DNA of 64,000 nucleotides from Mesorhizobium sp. Root102 (GTDB taxonomy: Bacteria; Pseudomonadota; Alphaproteobacteria; Rhizobiales; Rhizobiaceae). The stretch spans positions 1-64,000 of the forward strand of contig NZ_LMCP01000004.1 of the NCBI RefSeq assembly GCF_001425625.1, given 5' to 3'. Within the stretch, counting starts at the first letter, position 1; each line of letters starts with the position of its first letter. Positions 1 to 9,084 of this stretch are shown here, piece after piece. The notes beneath the pieces were generated by a model. It ran no database searches. It was not told the DNA's origin and saw only the letters and a program-made list of their open reading frames with translations. The position numbers and the translations under genes were made by a program.

Positions 1-81
1 AAACGCGAAACCGAGCGTGCCGAACTGGACAGATGTGGCGACCAGTGCGCCGAGCAGTTTCCTGAAATGAGGTTTGGTCAT
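1..81 (-). CDS. 5' end of an exported protein (partial)
   Basis: Only the first 27 codons lie in the window; the rest runs off the left edge. The ATG at 81-79 follows a strong GGAGG ribosome-binding site on the minus strand. The peptide begins MTKPHFRKLLGALVATSV: a basic start followed by a hydrophobic stretch, as in a signal peptide or membrane anchor. The function cannot be named. The 220 bases between this start and the dipeptidase gene end (82-301) show no convincing gene and probably hold its promoter. Confidence 0.6.
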   Translation of the reverse strand, partial: MTKPHFRKLLGALVATSVQFGTLGFAF

Positions 82-301
82 TTCTGCCTCCGTTGAACCC
101 GCGCTAAATCTACCGAATTGATAGAAATTAGATGCATTCAATGTTGCGTTTTTTACCCCTCTGGAGAAAATGTTCGACGATCTTTCGCTGTACGGAGAAA
201 TGTTTTCCTCCTCAGCCTCCGAAACGAATCCATGCCGGCCACCAGCCTATTTAGAAATGAGCAGCGCCGAGGCAAGGCCGTGAGGAATTTGGTCCGGCGC
301 C

Positions 302-1024
302 TCAATCGGTGGTGATGGGAAAGTCGAAACGCTCCTTGGCGAACGGTTCACTTGCCACCGTGAAGTGCCACCATTCGCGTGCATAGTTCTTGAAGCCGCC
401 GGCGCGCATGGCATCGACAAGCATCTTGCGGTTTGCCGCCGCTTCACTGGCGAGGCCGCGTTGGGCGGTTTCGCTCATCGGGTCAAAGCAGTCGAAGCCG
501 GTGCCGAAATCGAGCGTGTCGGCATCAACGGCGCCGCAGGCTGGGTTCGGGCTGGACCTGCCGTCCGTTCGAGCGATGGCGACGTCGACGGTCGAGCCAC
601 GTGAATGGGCCGATAGTTCTCCGACATAGCCCTTGGCGATCAGATCGCTGCGCTTGACCCGGGGATACCATTGCGGATCGGCTGGCCCGTCCTGTTTCGT
701 CCAGCCGCCTATGTCGACGACGGCGCGGGCAGGGCGGTAGCAATCGAACACCACCAGGGTCAGGCCTCTGGCGGCGATCGTCTTCTGGACGGCGGACAGT
801 GCCTTTGCGGCCTGCTGGGTGAGGATGCAGGCCGGCGCGTCATAGCCTTTCACCTTGCGGTGCAGAAAATTGTCCGATCCGGCGTAGCGGATATCCTGGC
901 GGATCGAGGGGTCGACATCGGCGAGCCGGACAAAGCCGGCGGGCAGGGCGTCGGCATGTGCCGGCGGAACGAAGACTGGGAGCATCAGCGTGCAAAAGCC
1001 AATGCGCTGAATCGCCTGGCGCAT
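302..1024 (-). CDS. Secreted D-alanyl-D-alanine dipeptidase, VanX/DdpX family
   Basis: Zinc peptidase predicted to split D-Ala-D-Ala in the periplasm. Counting from the ATG at 1024 (240 aa), the N-terminus is a signal peptide ending near PAHA-DA. The family zinc-site pattern is present: His140 and Asp147 in SAHSRGSTVDVA, and Glu217/His220 in REWWHF; Arg97 in CYRP matches the VanX transition-state arginine. A TTG at 1033 is an alternative start. The gene begins 18 nt after the pbpC stop, so the two are probably co-transcribed. In this setting the role is more likely peptide recycling or wall turnover than vancomycin resistance, since no vanHA genes are nearby. The family call is firm; the physiological role is inferred. 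Confidence 0.88.
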   Translation of the reverse strand: MRQAIQRIGFCTLMLPVFVPPAHADALPAGFVRLADVDPSIRQDIRYAGSDNFLHRKVKGYDAPACILTQQAAKALSAVQKTIAARGLTLVVFDCYRPARAVVDIGGWTKQDGPADPQWYPRVKRSDLIAKGYVGELSAHSRGSTVDVAIARTDGRSSPNPACGAVDADTLDFGTGFDCFDPMSETAQRGLASEAAANRKMLVDAMRAGGFKNYAREWWHFTVASEPFAKERFDFPITTD

Positions 1025-1042
1025 TCTATTCAACGGACACTT

Positions 1043-3133
1043 TCACTCGACGAACACCTTGACGCTGGCCGCGCGTCCCGCGGCGTCGATGACGGTCAGT
1101 GTCGAATAGCCGGCGCCGTCGGGTTGCCAGGTCGCGGTGCGGCGACGGTCGATGCCGGTCAGCGGCTTGCCGTTGGCTAGCCAGCGGAACGGCGCTCGAC
1201 CGCCTTGCAGCTTCAGCACCAGCGGCGAGGCGTCGGCCGAATTGGTGCCGAGATCGACGCGGGCACCGTCGGGCGGGAAGATGATGGTCGGCGCGGGTTC
1301 GGTCACTGTCGCCTGCACCAGGCCGTCCGATCCGGCGCCGAAGCGGGCGAGCGTCACCGGCAGGTCCTCGCGCCTGGGGCTGAACACGCCGGGCGGCTTG
1401 CCCGGCAATGGGACGGTGGCCAGGCCCGAGCGGACAAAACCCTCGAAGAGGATGGGAGCGGCCGAGACATAGCCAGACAGGCCGGGAACCGCGCCGGCAT
1501 CGGGGCGGCCGACCCAGACACCCAGCACAAAGCGGCCGTCGAAGCCGACCGACCACGCGTCGCGGTAGCCGTAGGAGGTGCCGGTCTTGTAGGCGATGCC
1601 GCGCTGCAAGGCACCCTCGGGCGGCTTGACGCCCGACAATATGTCGATGATCTGCCAGTTGGCCTGACCTTCGAGAATGGTGGCGGTGGTGCGCTCTGAA
1701 TTGGCAGGCTCCGTGCCGTCATGCAGCGTGTGCGTCTTGCCGCCATTGGCGAGCCCTGTGTACAGCTGGACGAGGTCGCGCAGTGTCACCCCGACGCCGC
1801 CAAGGCCGATGGCCAGGCCCGGCGCTTCGTTGACCGGCAGTATGGGATTTACCCCGGCTTGGCGGAAGCGCGCCATCAGCCGCGTTGGCCCGACCGCGTC
1901 GAGCACGCGGATCGCCGGCACGTTGAGCGACAGTTGCAGCGCTTGCCGGATGCTGACATCACCCTGATAGCCCATGTCGAAATTCTTCGGCCGATAGCCG
2001 GAGAAATCGACGGGGCTGTCGTCGATCAGCGTCTCCTGCGCCACCAGGCCCTGTTCGAAGGCAAGACCGTAGATGAACGGCTTGAGCGTCGAGCCGGGCG
2101 AGCGGACGATCTTGGTCATGTCGATCCAGCCGGAGCGGCTGGCGTCGAAGAAATTGGCCGAGCCGACTTCACCGAGGATGTCGCCGGTGCGGGAGTCGGC
2201 CAGCACCATGGCGACCGACAGGCGGGGCCCAAGCTTGGTAGCCGCGTCCCTCGCCACCTGTTCCAGCCCTTCCTGGACGCTCTTGCGGATCGTCAGCTGC
2301 ACGGGCTGGCCGGGGACGGCCTTGGGCAGCATCGCATAGGCGGCGTGCGCGGCGAGCGCCGGCAGCGTGCGGCGCAGGCCCGCCACATCATCGAGGGCGG
2401 CACGTGCGGCCTCGCGCTCGCCGAGCACGCCGGAGGACACCATGCGGGTCAACACCCGGTCGCGGGCGGCGTGGGCGATCTTCAGATTGCGGTCGGGCCG
2501 GCGCCTTTCCGGCAGTTGCGGCAGGGCGACGAGCAGGGCGGATTCGGAAACGGTAAGCCGCTTCGGCTCCTTGCCGAAATAGGCGAGCGAGGCGGCGCGC
2601 ACGCCTTCCAGGTTGCCGCCATAGGGCGCCAGCGTCAGATAGCGTTCGAGGATCTCGCGCTTGGACAGCCGCCGCTCGATCTGGATGGCGCGCAGCATCT
2701 GCTTGATCTTGGAGCCGAGGCTACGGCTTTCGCGCGGCTCGATCAGCCGGGCGAGCTGCATCGACAGGGTCGAGCCACCGGAGACGATGTGGCCGCTGGC
2801 GGCGAACTGACCGGCGGCGCGCGCCAGCGCCAGCACGTCGACACCTTCATGGTCCCAGAAACGCTTGTCCTCATAGGTGACCAGCATGTCGACGAATTGC
2901 CTGTCGACCTCGTCGAGTCGGGTCTCGAGCCGCCAGTAGCCGTCCGGCGTGGCGAAGGCGCGCAACAGCTGGCCGTCGCGGTCCTGGACTTCGGTCGAGA
3001 CCGTGAGTTCGGTCGGCAGCGGAGGCGGGAAGGCGCGGTCGAGTTCCCAGATGCTGGCTGCGGAGAGGACCGCAAGGCCGGCGACGGTCGCTGTGGCGAT
3101 GGCTGTGCGTAGGAAGAATTTCCTGGAGAGCAT
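1043..3133 (-). CDS. pbpC: Penicillin-binding protein 1C (bifunctional glycosyltransferase/transpeptidase)
   Basis: Class A penicillin-binding protein of the PbpC group, anchored in the inner membrane with its domains in the periplasm. From the ATG at 3133 (696 aa; GAGGGG ribosome-binding site) it has an N-terminal membrane segment at residues 7-28. The GT51 glycosyltransferase domain follows, with the catalytic Glu in YEDKRFWDHEG near residue 88 and GGSTLSMQLARL near 119-130. The transpeptidase domain shows SPGSTLKPF (nucleophile Ser348, Lys351), SLN at 402-404 and KTGTS at 516-520. The C-terminal ~100 residues fit the Ig-like BiPBP_C domain of PbpC. An in-frame start at 3202 would add 23 residues but has a poorer context. 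It lies downstream of an alpha-2-macroglobulin gene, the arrangement known for yfhM-pbpC in Escherichia coli. Confidence 0.93.
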   Translation of the reverse strand: MLSRKFFLRTAIATATVAGLAVLSAASIWELDRAFPPPLPTELTVSTEVQDRDGQLLRAFATPDGYWRLETRLDEVDRQFVDMLVTYEDKRFWDHEGVDVLALARAAGQFAASGHIVSGGSTLSMQLARLIEPRESRSLGSKIKQMLRAIQIERRLSKREILERYLTLAPYGGNLEGVRAASLAYFGKEPKRLTVSESALLVALPQLPERRRPDRNLKIAHAARDRVLTRMVSSGVLGEREAARAALDDVAGLRRTLPALAAHAAYAMLPKAVPGQPVQLTIRKSVQEGLEQVARDAATKLGPRLSVAMVLADSRTGDILGEVGSANFFDASRSGWIDMTKIVRSPGSTLKPFIYGLAFEQGLVAQETLIDDSPVDFSGYRPKNFDMGYQGDVSIRQALQLSLNVPAIRVLDAVGPTRLMARFRQAGVNPILPVNEAPGLAIGLGGVGVTLRDLVQLYTGLANGGKTHTLHDGTEPANSERTTATILEGQANWQIIDILSGVKPPEGALQRGIAYKTGTSYGYRDAWSVGFDGRFVLGVWVGRPDAGAVPGLSGYVSAAPILFEGFVRSGLATVPLPGKPPGVFSPRREDLPVTLARFGAGSDGLVQATVTEPAPTIIFPPDGARVDLGTNSADASPLVLKLQGGRAPFRWLANGKPLTGIDRRRTATWQPDGAGYSTLTVIDAAGRAASVKVFVE

Positions 3134-3235
3134 AGCGCCGCCCCTCATTCGCCTGCCGGCACGACGGCCCTTCGGGTTTTCGTCGTTCGAAAAGGCAAGC
3201 AATTGGCTTTTCGTAAGCTGCGCGGACCACGCCTC

Positions 3236-3261
3236 ACCTCCCCGTATAGTGACGGGGAGGT
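3236..3261. other. Perfect 10-bp hairpin between A2M and pbpC
   Basis: ACCTCCCCGT and ACGGGGAGGT form a perfect 10-bp stem with a 6-nt loop (ATAGTG) in the 181-bp gap between the alpha-2-macroglobulin stop and the chosen pbpC start. There is no U-tract, so it could be an mRNA-processing or attenuating hairpin, or part of a dispersed intergenic repeat. Confidence 0.55.
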
Positions 3262-3314
3262 GGGAGCTTTCACAAGCCCTATCGCCATTTTCATGATCGT
3301 CACCATCAGCGCCT

Positions 3315-6300
3315 TTACGGCGCCTTGATCTCCATCATGCCGGTGGCTGTGCGGGCCGAATATTGCGGCCGGTACATGTCCTCCACCGTTGCCGCCGGGT
3401 GCGCATAGGTGCCCGGCGTCACCGCGCGCACGACATAGGCGAGGGTCAAATTGTGGTCGTGGTCGCCGTCGGCCGGGTTGAACGCCGCGACGAAACGGTC
3501 GTCGCGGAATTCGAGATGAGCCGCATCGGTCTGCGCCAGCCACGAGAAGTTCGTCAACTGGGCGCTGGAGACCAGGCCGGGATTGTCGATCTCGAAGCCA
3601 GCCGGCAACAGGTCGGTGACCAGCAGGCGCGACGGCCATGTGTTCTGCTCGTTGACCTTGAGCACGACGACATAGCGTTCGTTCTGCGTCGCCTCGGTGA
3701 CGTTGGCCTCGGTGCCATCGAGCTTGTAGTAGGTGCGGCTGATGGTGAAGCCGTCGCCGCCGGCCGGCAGGGGCTGGACCGGCGACGCCACCGTGGTGAC
3801 GACGGCCTGCAGCGGGGTCTTGCCGGTGTTGGCGATGGTCAGCGGGCTGTCAACCAGGTCACTGCCGTCGACCTGGTTGGAATAGCCGCCGGAATGCGCC
3901 GCGCCATTGACAGTCAGCGTGATCGTATCATTGCCTTCCTTCAGCGCGCGGGCCGCCAGCAGCATCCAGGATTCGTCCTGGGTGCTGGTCCAGCGGGCTT
4001 CGGCGCGTTCCCTGGTCACCAGCTTGACCAGCTCCGGCACGATCGCCGGCGCCGGCTTCGATTCCGCCGCCAGCGCCAGCATCGCCGCGCCGTCGCGCAG
4101 CCGCGAGCCGTAGTCGGAGCGGTAGTAGTCGTAGTCGGTGGTCGACTTGGCGAGCTGCAGGGCGGTCTTGAAGGTCAATTCCGCACGTGGCGTATCGCCG
4201 TAGAGCGCCAGGCTCGCCGCCAACTGGGCAACGGCCATCGGGCTCGAGAAAGCTTCGAGCTGGGTATCGGCGTAGTAGCGCAGATCGCCGATTGAGGCCT
4301 TCTTGTTGCGGGCCAGCACGTAGAGTGCGTAGGCGATCTCGCTGCCACGGTCCTGTACGCTCTGGTCGTAGCCGAGCGAGTTCTGCAGGTTGCTCAACGC
4401 CTGGTTCATCGCCAGGCTCGGCACGTCGTATTTCTGCTCGCGCGCCCTGGTCAGGAAGTCGGTGACATAGGCATCGAGCCACAGATCGCCGGAGCCCGGA
4501 CCCCACAGGCCGAAGCTGCCGGCCGAGGCCTGGTAGCTCAAAACCTTGTAGATGGCGTCCTGGATGCGGCCATTGATGTCGGGATCGCTGGCCATGCCGA
4601 TGCCGGATGCCAATTCATTGACGTAGAGAAGCGGCATGGCGCGGCTGGTGGTCTGCTCGGCGCAACCATAGGGGTAGCGGTCGAGCGTCATCAACAGCGA
4701 CGGCACGTCGAAGGCGGCGGCCTGTGAAACGCCGACGCTGACGGAAGCGCCATCGAGCAGGCTGGCCGCCAGCAGTTCCCTGTCGACACGCAGCGCGCCG
4801 CCATCGCCCTTGAGGTCGACCACCAGGCGGGTGGTGACCGGCAATTGCGCCGGACGCACCGGGACATAGAGCGTCTGCTCGACCTTGGTGCCGTCGGCAT
4901 GGGCGAGCTTGATGGTAAGCGAGGCATTGCCGGCCGTCTGTGCGATCAGCGGCACGGTCAGCGTCTGCCGCTTGCCCTGGGCGAGCGTCAGCGTCTGGGG
5001 CAGAGGCTTGTCGCCCGTCGACAGGTCGCCCGTCGTTTCGATCGACAGCGCATAGTCGCCGGCAGGGCCATCGGTATCGGCGACATCAAGGCGCATGACG
5101 GCGGCGTCACCAGGCGCCAGGAAGCGCGGCAGGCCGGCGGCGATCACGACGGGGTCGCGCACGATCACGTCGGTCTGGGCGTGGCCGACCGCTTCCTTGG
5201 TCCAGGCGACGGCCATGACGCGCACGGTGCCGTTGAACTGCGGGATGTCGAAGTCGATCCGCGCCTTGCCGTCGGCATCGAGCTCGACGGGACCGGAGAA
5301 GAAGGCGACCAGCTTTTCGGTCGGCGGGCTGCCTTGCGCCTGCATGTTGGCGCCGTCGCCGCCGGTCCTGAGCTTGCCGGTGTTGCCAAGCGAGCCGTCG
5401 ATCAGGCGACCGTAGATGTCGCGGATTTCCATGCCCATCATGCGCTGCCCGAAGAACCAGTTCTCCGGATCCGGTGCCTTGTAGTTGGTCAGGTTGAGGA
5501 TGCCGACATCGACGGCGGCAACCATGACATAGGCATTGCTGCCCGGCTGCACGCCGGCGACGGAAACCGGGATCGACAGCTGCTGGCGCGGCATGGTCTT
5601 GTCCGGCGGCGTCAAGGTGACGGCGAGCTTCTTCGAGCCCGGATCGACCTTCAGCCATTTCACGCCGATGGCGCGTGCCGGCATACGTGTTTCCTGCGCA
5701 TCGCCCGGTCGGAACAGGGTTGCGGTGACATAAGCGCCGGCGCCCCAGTCGTCGCCGACCGGAATGTCGACGGTGCTGCCGCCGGCCGGCACTGACGCCG
5801 TGACGGTCTTCAACAGCTTGTCGGAGCCGATGTTGATGAGAAGTTCGCCGGCAAAGTGCGGCGAGACTTTCAGCTTGGCCACTTCGCCGGCGGCATAGGT
5901 GTCCTTGTCGAGGGCGATTTCGAGGCCGTCAGGCGTTTCGGTGGTGGTCGAGGAGACATACCAACCGGCATCGAACTCGTAGCTGGTCGCCGGTCCCTCG
6001 GGATCCGATGTCTCGACCTCGAGCCGATACTGGCCCCAGTCGACCGGCACGGAGACCGTCGCGTCGCCGTCGGCGCTGAGGTCGACCTGGCCGTTGGCGA
6101 TCGACTTGGTGAAGGTGACCGGTTCGTAGTTCCAGGAATTGTTGGAACGGTACCACTGGTAATTGCGTTCGACCTTGACCAGCGTCCACTGCGCGCCTTT
6201 CAGCGCCTCGCGCTTGCCGTCCGGGTCGACGGCGATCAGGCTGAACCTGGCCGTGCCGCCCTGCGGCACTTCATTGTCGGCGAAATCTGGACGGATGCCG

Positions 6301-8813
6301 ATCATATGGCCTTGCGGGCGGATGCCGATGTTGAGCGAACGCTCGATGGCGCGGCCACCGGTTTCGCGCATCCTGACCGTCACCTTGGCGTCGACCAACT
6401 TGGTGGTCGAGGGCAGTTGCTCGACGGAGACCGGGAAGGTCACCTTGCCGTCATCGCCGACCACCGGCAGATCGGCGAGGGGGGTGACGGTGGGTTCGGC
6501 CGACTGCTCGTCAGCGAGGCCAAAGGAAAAGCCCTGGAAACGGTCCCAGTCGCGCGATGTCGACAGCGTCAACTCGCCTTCCAGCGCCAGGCCTGCTGCC
6601 GGCGCCCCATAGAGGAAGCGGCCGTCAATGGTGATGTTGGCGGTTTCCCCCTGGGCTATTTCCTGGTTGTCGGCCTTCATGTCGAATTCGATGCGATCCG
6701 GCACAAAATCCTCGACCAGGAACATCTGGCTGGCCACCGCCGGCTGCTTGGGATCGGTGTAGATCGACACCGACCAGGTGCCGCGCATGGCGTTGGGTTC
6801 GAGCGGCAGGTCGACGGCATGGCCGCCGGCCGATGCGCCGGCGCTGACGATGCGGCGATCCTCGACGCCGTCGGGGCGCGAGAAGATGAAGGTCAGCGGC
6901 AGGTTTTCGACCGCCTTGGCGGCGCCGTCGCGGGCAAGCGCCGCGACATGGACATCCTCGCCGGCGCGGTAGATACCGCGTTCGGTCCAGGCATAGACGT
7001 CCAGCGCACCGGGCGCTGCGCGGCCGGTGACGCCGCGGTCGGACAGGTCGAAGCCGGCCCGGCCCATGTCGAGGAAGACGAAGTCATTGTCGCCCTGCTT
7101 GGCCATCAGCACAGCCGGCACCATGCCGCCGTCGCCGCGCGTCAGGCCGGGGTTGAAGACGGCGTGGCCGTCGGCATCCGATGTCGCCGTGCCGAGAACC
7201 TCATTGTTCCGGGCAACCAGGGTCAGTTCGGCGCCTGCTATCGGCTTGGCGCTGCCCAGCGAACGGGCAAAGACATTGAGCCCGTCCTGGCCGGTATAGG
7301 TCGACAGGCCGATGTCGGAGACGACGAACCACTGCGTGGCCATCGAATTGTAGTCGTCGCTCTTGTCATTGACGGCCTGGGCGGTCAGCACATAGACGCC
7401 TGGCTTGCGCTGCGGCAGCGCCTCGTCGACCGGGAAGGAAGTGGTGACCTCCTTGTTGAGATCATTGGCAATGTCGAGCTGGCCTTGCCAGACCGGCTCG
7501 CCCATCTGCTCGGAAATGTTGGAGATGTCATAGCCGTCGAGCTGATGCAGGAACTGGTAGCCTGAAAGAAGCTGGGCCAGCGAGCGGTCGCCGATGCGAT
7601 AGAGCTTCACTTCGGCGGCGTTCATGTTGACGGTGACGACCGGAATGCCGCGGCGCGCGCCGGCCGGCAGCACGAAGCTGTCGCCGGTGAAGCGGGCGGA
7701 CGGTGCGCGGTCCTGGACATAGATCGACAGCACCACGGGAGCCGCGGTCACCTCGCCGATGGCCGCCGGCAAGCCGGCACGGAAAGTGACATCATAATGC
7801 TGGCCGTGCTCCAGACCTTCGACACAGATCTGCTTGTCCTTGGCCTCGACGCCCTTGGGCGGCGCGTTGTTGACGGTGACGAATTGCGCGTAGTCGACGC
7901 CGGTCTTGACCAGATCCTCGGAGAATTGCGCGCAGATGCGCGGCGCGCTGGTGTCCGCATCGACGGTGTGGTCGATGACGCGGAAACCCTTGCGCGCCTT
8001 GAGATCGGCATAATCGGCCTGGACCGTGGGCGAAGGGACCAGGGCAAGGCTGGCCTCATAGGCCTGCAAGGCCGGCCGGTAGAGATCGCGCTTGTCGAGG
8101 CCGTTGCCGAGCAGCGCCAGCACGTCGGCGCGCGTCTTGGTGGTGCGCAGCAGCTTGTAGGCGTTGAAAGCAGCCGAGGTGCCGTTTGCCGGCAAAGTGG
8201 ATGCATCGGAGGTGTTGGCGCCCGGTTGCACGGCCAGAGTTTCACGCGCCAGGTTGAGCCAGAGCTGGCCATCGTCGGGCAGCACCGAGACCGCGGCTTC
8301 GTATTTCAACATGGCGGAGCGGTGGTCGCCGGTCAGCACAGCCTGCTCGGCGGCGTTCATCAAGGCCGCCATGCCCTCTGTCGGCTTGTCATAGGCCGGG
8401 CCGAGCAGCTTTTTGCGGTATTGCTGGGCCTGATCGGCCATCCAGTTGGGGAAGAAGGCGAGTTCCGGCGGCGCGCCGATATCAGGATCGCCATCGATGT
8501 TGACGACCTTGCCGGCGACCGCACCATTGAAGGTTTTCAGCTGGTTGTAGTCGGATTTGAGGAAGCACCATTTGGCTTTTTTATTGTAAGTGAAGGCGCG
8601 GCAGGCCGGGTCTCCCAGGCATGTCGTCTTGCACTGGTCGAGGGTCACATTCTGGTCGGACCTGAGATCAAAGCCGAAATAATCGGAATTGTCCGTCGTC
8701 GCGATTCGCCGAGCCTCGGCGGCCTGCGCGACACCGCTCCAAGCCAAGACATTGGCCCAGGCAAAAAACAGAAGAATCAGGATCGACAGACCACGAGCCG
8801 CGCGCATTGCCAT
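3315..8813 (-). CDS. Bacterial alpha-2-macroglobulin with N-terminal PAN domain
   Basis: Very large periplasmic protease trap (1832 aa). A signal peptide ends near residue 32 (VAQA-AEA). Residues about 44-105 form a PAN/apple-like domain with Cys61, 65, 71 and 83. Residues about 150-270 look like TPR helices. MG/A2M beta domains follow, and the thioester motif CAEQ sits at residues 1384-1387 within YPYGCAEQTTSR, in the alpha-helical toroid domain. An intact Cys-Glu-Gln thioester means covalent capture of attacking proteases is plausible. There is no lipobox, unlike E. coli YfhM, so it is probably soluble or membrane-associated by other means. A GGAGGG ribosome-binding site precedes ATG codons at 8813 and 8807. 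Co-orientation with pbpC matches the known A2M-PBP1C pairing proposed to guard and repair the wall. Confidence 0.93.
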   Translation of the reverse strand: MAMRAARGLSILILLFFAWANVLAWSGVAQAAEARRIATTDNSDYFGFDLRSDQNVTLDQCKTTCLGDPACRAFTYNKKAKWCFLKSDYNQLKTFNGAVAGKVVNIDGDPDIGAPPELAFFPNWMADQAQQYRKKLLGPAYDKPTEGMAALMNAAEQAVLTGDHRSAMLKYEAAVSVLPDDGQLWLNLARETLAVQPGANTSDASTLPANGTSAAFNAYKLLRTTKTRADVLALLGNGLDKRDLYRPALQAYEASLALVPSPTVQADYADLKARKGFRVIDHTVDADTSAPRICAQFSEDLVKTGVDYAQFVTVNNAPPKGVEAKDKQICVEGLEHGQHYDVTFRAGLPAAIGEVTAAPVVLSIYVQDRAPSARFTGDSFVLPAGARRGIPVVTVNMNAAEVKLYRIGDRSLAQLLSGYQFLHQLDGYDISNISEQMGEPVWQGQLDIANDLNKEVTTSFPVDEALPQRKPGVYVLTAQAVNDKSDDYNSMATQWFVVSDIGLSTYTGQDGLNVFARSLGSAKPIAGAELTLVARNNEVLGTATSDADGHAVFNPGLTRGDGGMVPAVLMAKQGDNDFVFLDMGRAGFDLSDRGVTGRAAPGALDVYAWTERGIYRAGEDVHVAALARDGAAKAVENLPLTFIFSRPDGVEDRRIVSAGASAGGHAVDLPLEPNAMRGTWSVSIYTDPKQPAVASQMFLVEDFVPDRIEFDMKADNQEIAQGETANITIDGRFLYGAPAAGLALEGELTLSTSRDWDRFQGFSFGLADEQSAEPTVTPLADLPVVGDDGKVTFPVSVEQLPSTTKLVDAKVTVRMRETGGRAIERSLNIGIRPQGHMIGIRPDFADNEVPQGGTARFSLIAVDPDGKREALKGAQWTLVKVERNYQWYRSNNSWNYEPVTFTKSIANGQVDLSADGDATVSVPVDWGQYRLEVETSDPEGPATSYEFDAGWYVSSTTTETPDGLEIALDKDTYAAGEVAKLKVSPHFAGELLINIGSDKLLKTVTASVPAGGSTVDIPVGDDWGAGAYVTATLFRPGDAQETRMPARAIGVKWLKVDPGSKKLAVTLTPPDKTMPRQQLSIPVSVAGVQPGSNAYVMVAAVDVGILNLTNYKAPDPENWFFGQRMMGMEIRDIYGRLIDGSLGNTGKLRTGGDGANMQAQGSPPTEKLVAFFSGPVELDADGKARIDFDIPQFNGTVRVMAVAWTKEAVGHAQTDVIVRDPVVIAAGLPRFLAPGDAAVMRLDVADTDGPAGDYALSIETTGDLSTGDKPLPQTLTLAQGKRQTLTVPLIAQTAGNASLTIKLAHADGTKVEQTLYVPVRPAQLPVTTRLVVDLKGDGGALRVDRELLAASLLDGASVSVGVSQAAAFDVPSLLMTLDRYPYGCAEQTTSRAMPLLYVNELASGIGMASDPDINGRIQDAIYKVLSYQASAGSFGLWGPGSGDLWLDAYVTDFLTRAREQKYDVPSLAMNQALSNLQNSLGYDQSVQDRGSEIAYALYVLARNKKASIGDLRYYADTQLEAFSSPMAVAQLAASLALYGDTPRAELTFKTALQLAKSTTDYDYYRSDYGSRLRDGAAMLALAAESKPAPAIVPELVKLVTRERAEARWTSTQDESWMLLAARALKEGNDTITLTVNGAAHSGGYSNQVDGSDLVDSPLTIANTGKTPLQAVVTTVASPVQPLPAGGDGFTISRTYYKLDGTEANVTEATQNERYVVVLKVNEQNTWPSRLLVTDLLPAGFEIDNPGLVSSAQLTNFSWLAQTDAAHLEFRDDRFVAAFNPADGDHDHNLTLAYVVRAVTPGTYAHPAATVEDMYRPQYSARTATGMMEIKAP

Positions 8814-8843
8814 AACACCCTCCAGACAGTGCTAACGTCCAGG

Positions 8844-8872
8844 CATGATCAAGCTTCAGTCAAGCTTGTCAA
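8844..8872 (-). promoter_or_regulatory. Possible sigma70 promoter for the A2M gene
   Basis: On the minus strand TTGACA (8872-8867) is followed after 17 bp by ATCATG (8849-8844), 31 bp before the start codon. The -35 is perfect and the -10 is weak. A repeated TCAAGCTT (8849-8856 and 8860-8867) overlaps the spacer and might be an operator. The rest of the 271-bp divergent gap (8814-9084) shows no further gene. Confidence 0.35.
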
Positions 8873-9084
8873 CACAGGGACGCGGCAGGGTTCCGCCTGC
8901 CAACGGTTTCCTTTCCGGCCAGCGGCCGGTAGTACCTCCATAGGACAGGGGATCACGCTTTCTTGCGGCGACGCAAAAGGTGTGAATTCCAAGCCCACCC
9001 TATTTCAGACAATTGGATTGTGGCCCCTTTACGAGCGCTTCAGAACTTCATTCCAATTTTAGTTTTATAACCTAGGTTGTCTTA

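Noticed and set aside
302..1024. Vancomycin-resistance determinant
   Set aside because: A VanX-type dipeptidase alone, with no vanH, vanA or vanRS, linked to pbpC, fits wall turnover rather than glycopeptide resistance.
5856..7565. 569-codon open frame on the plus strand opposite the alpha-2-macroglobulin gene
   Set aside because: It is a mirror of GC-rich codon bias in the real gene; the translation has no recognisable domain and is Arg/Gly/His-rich.
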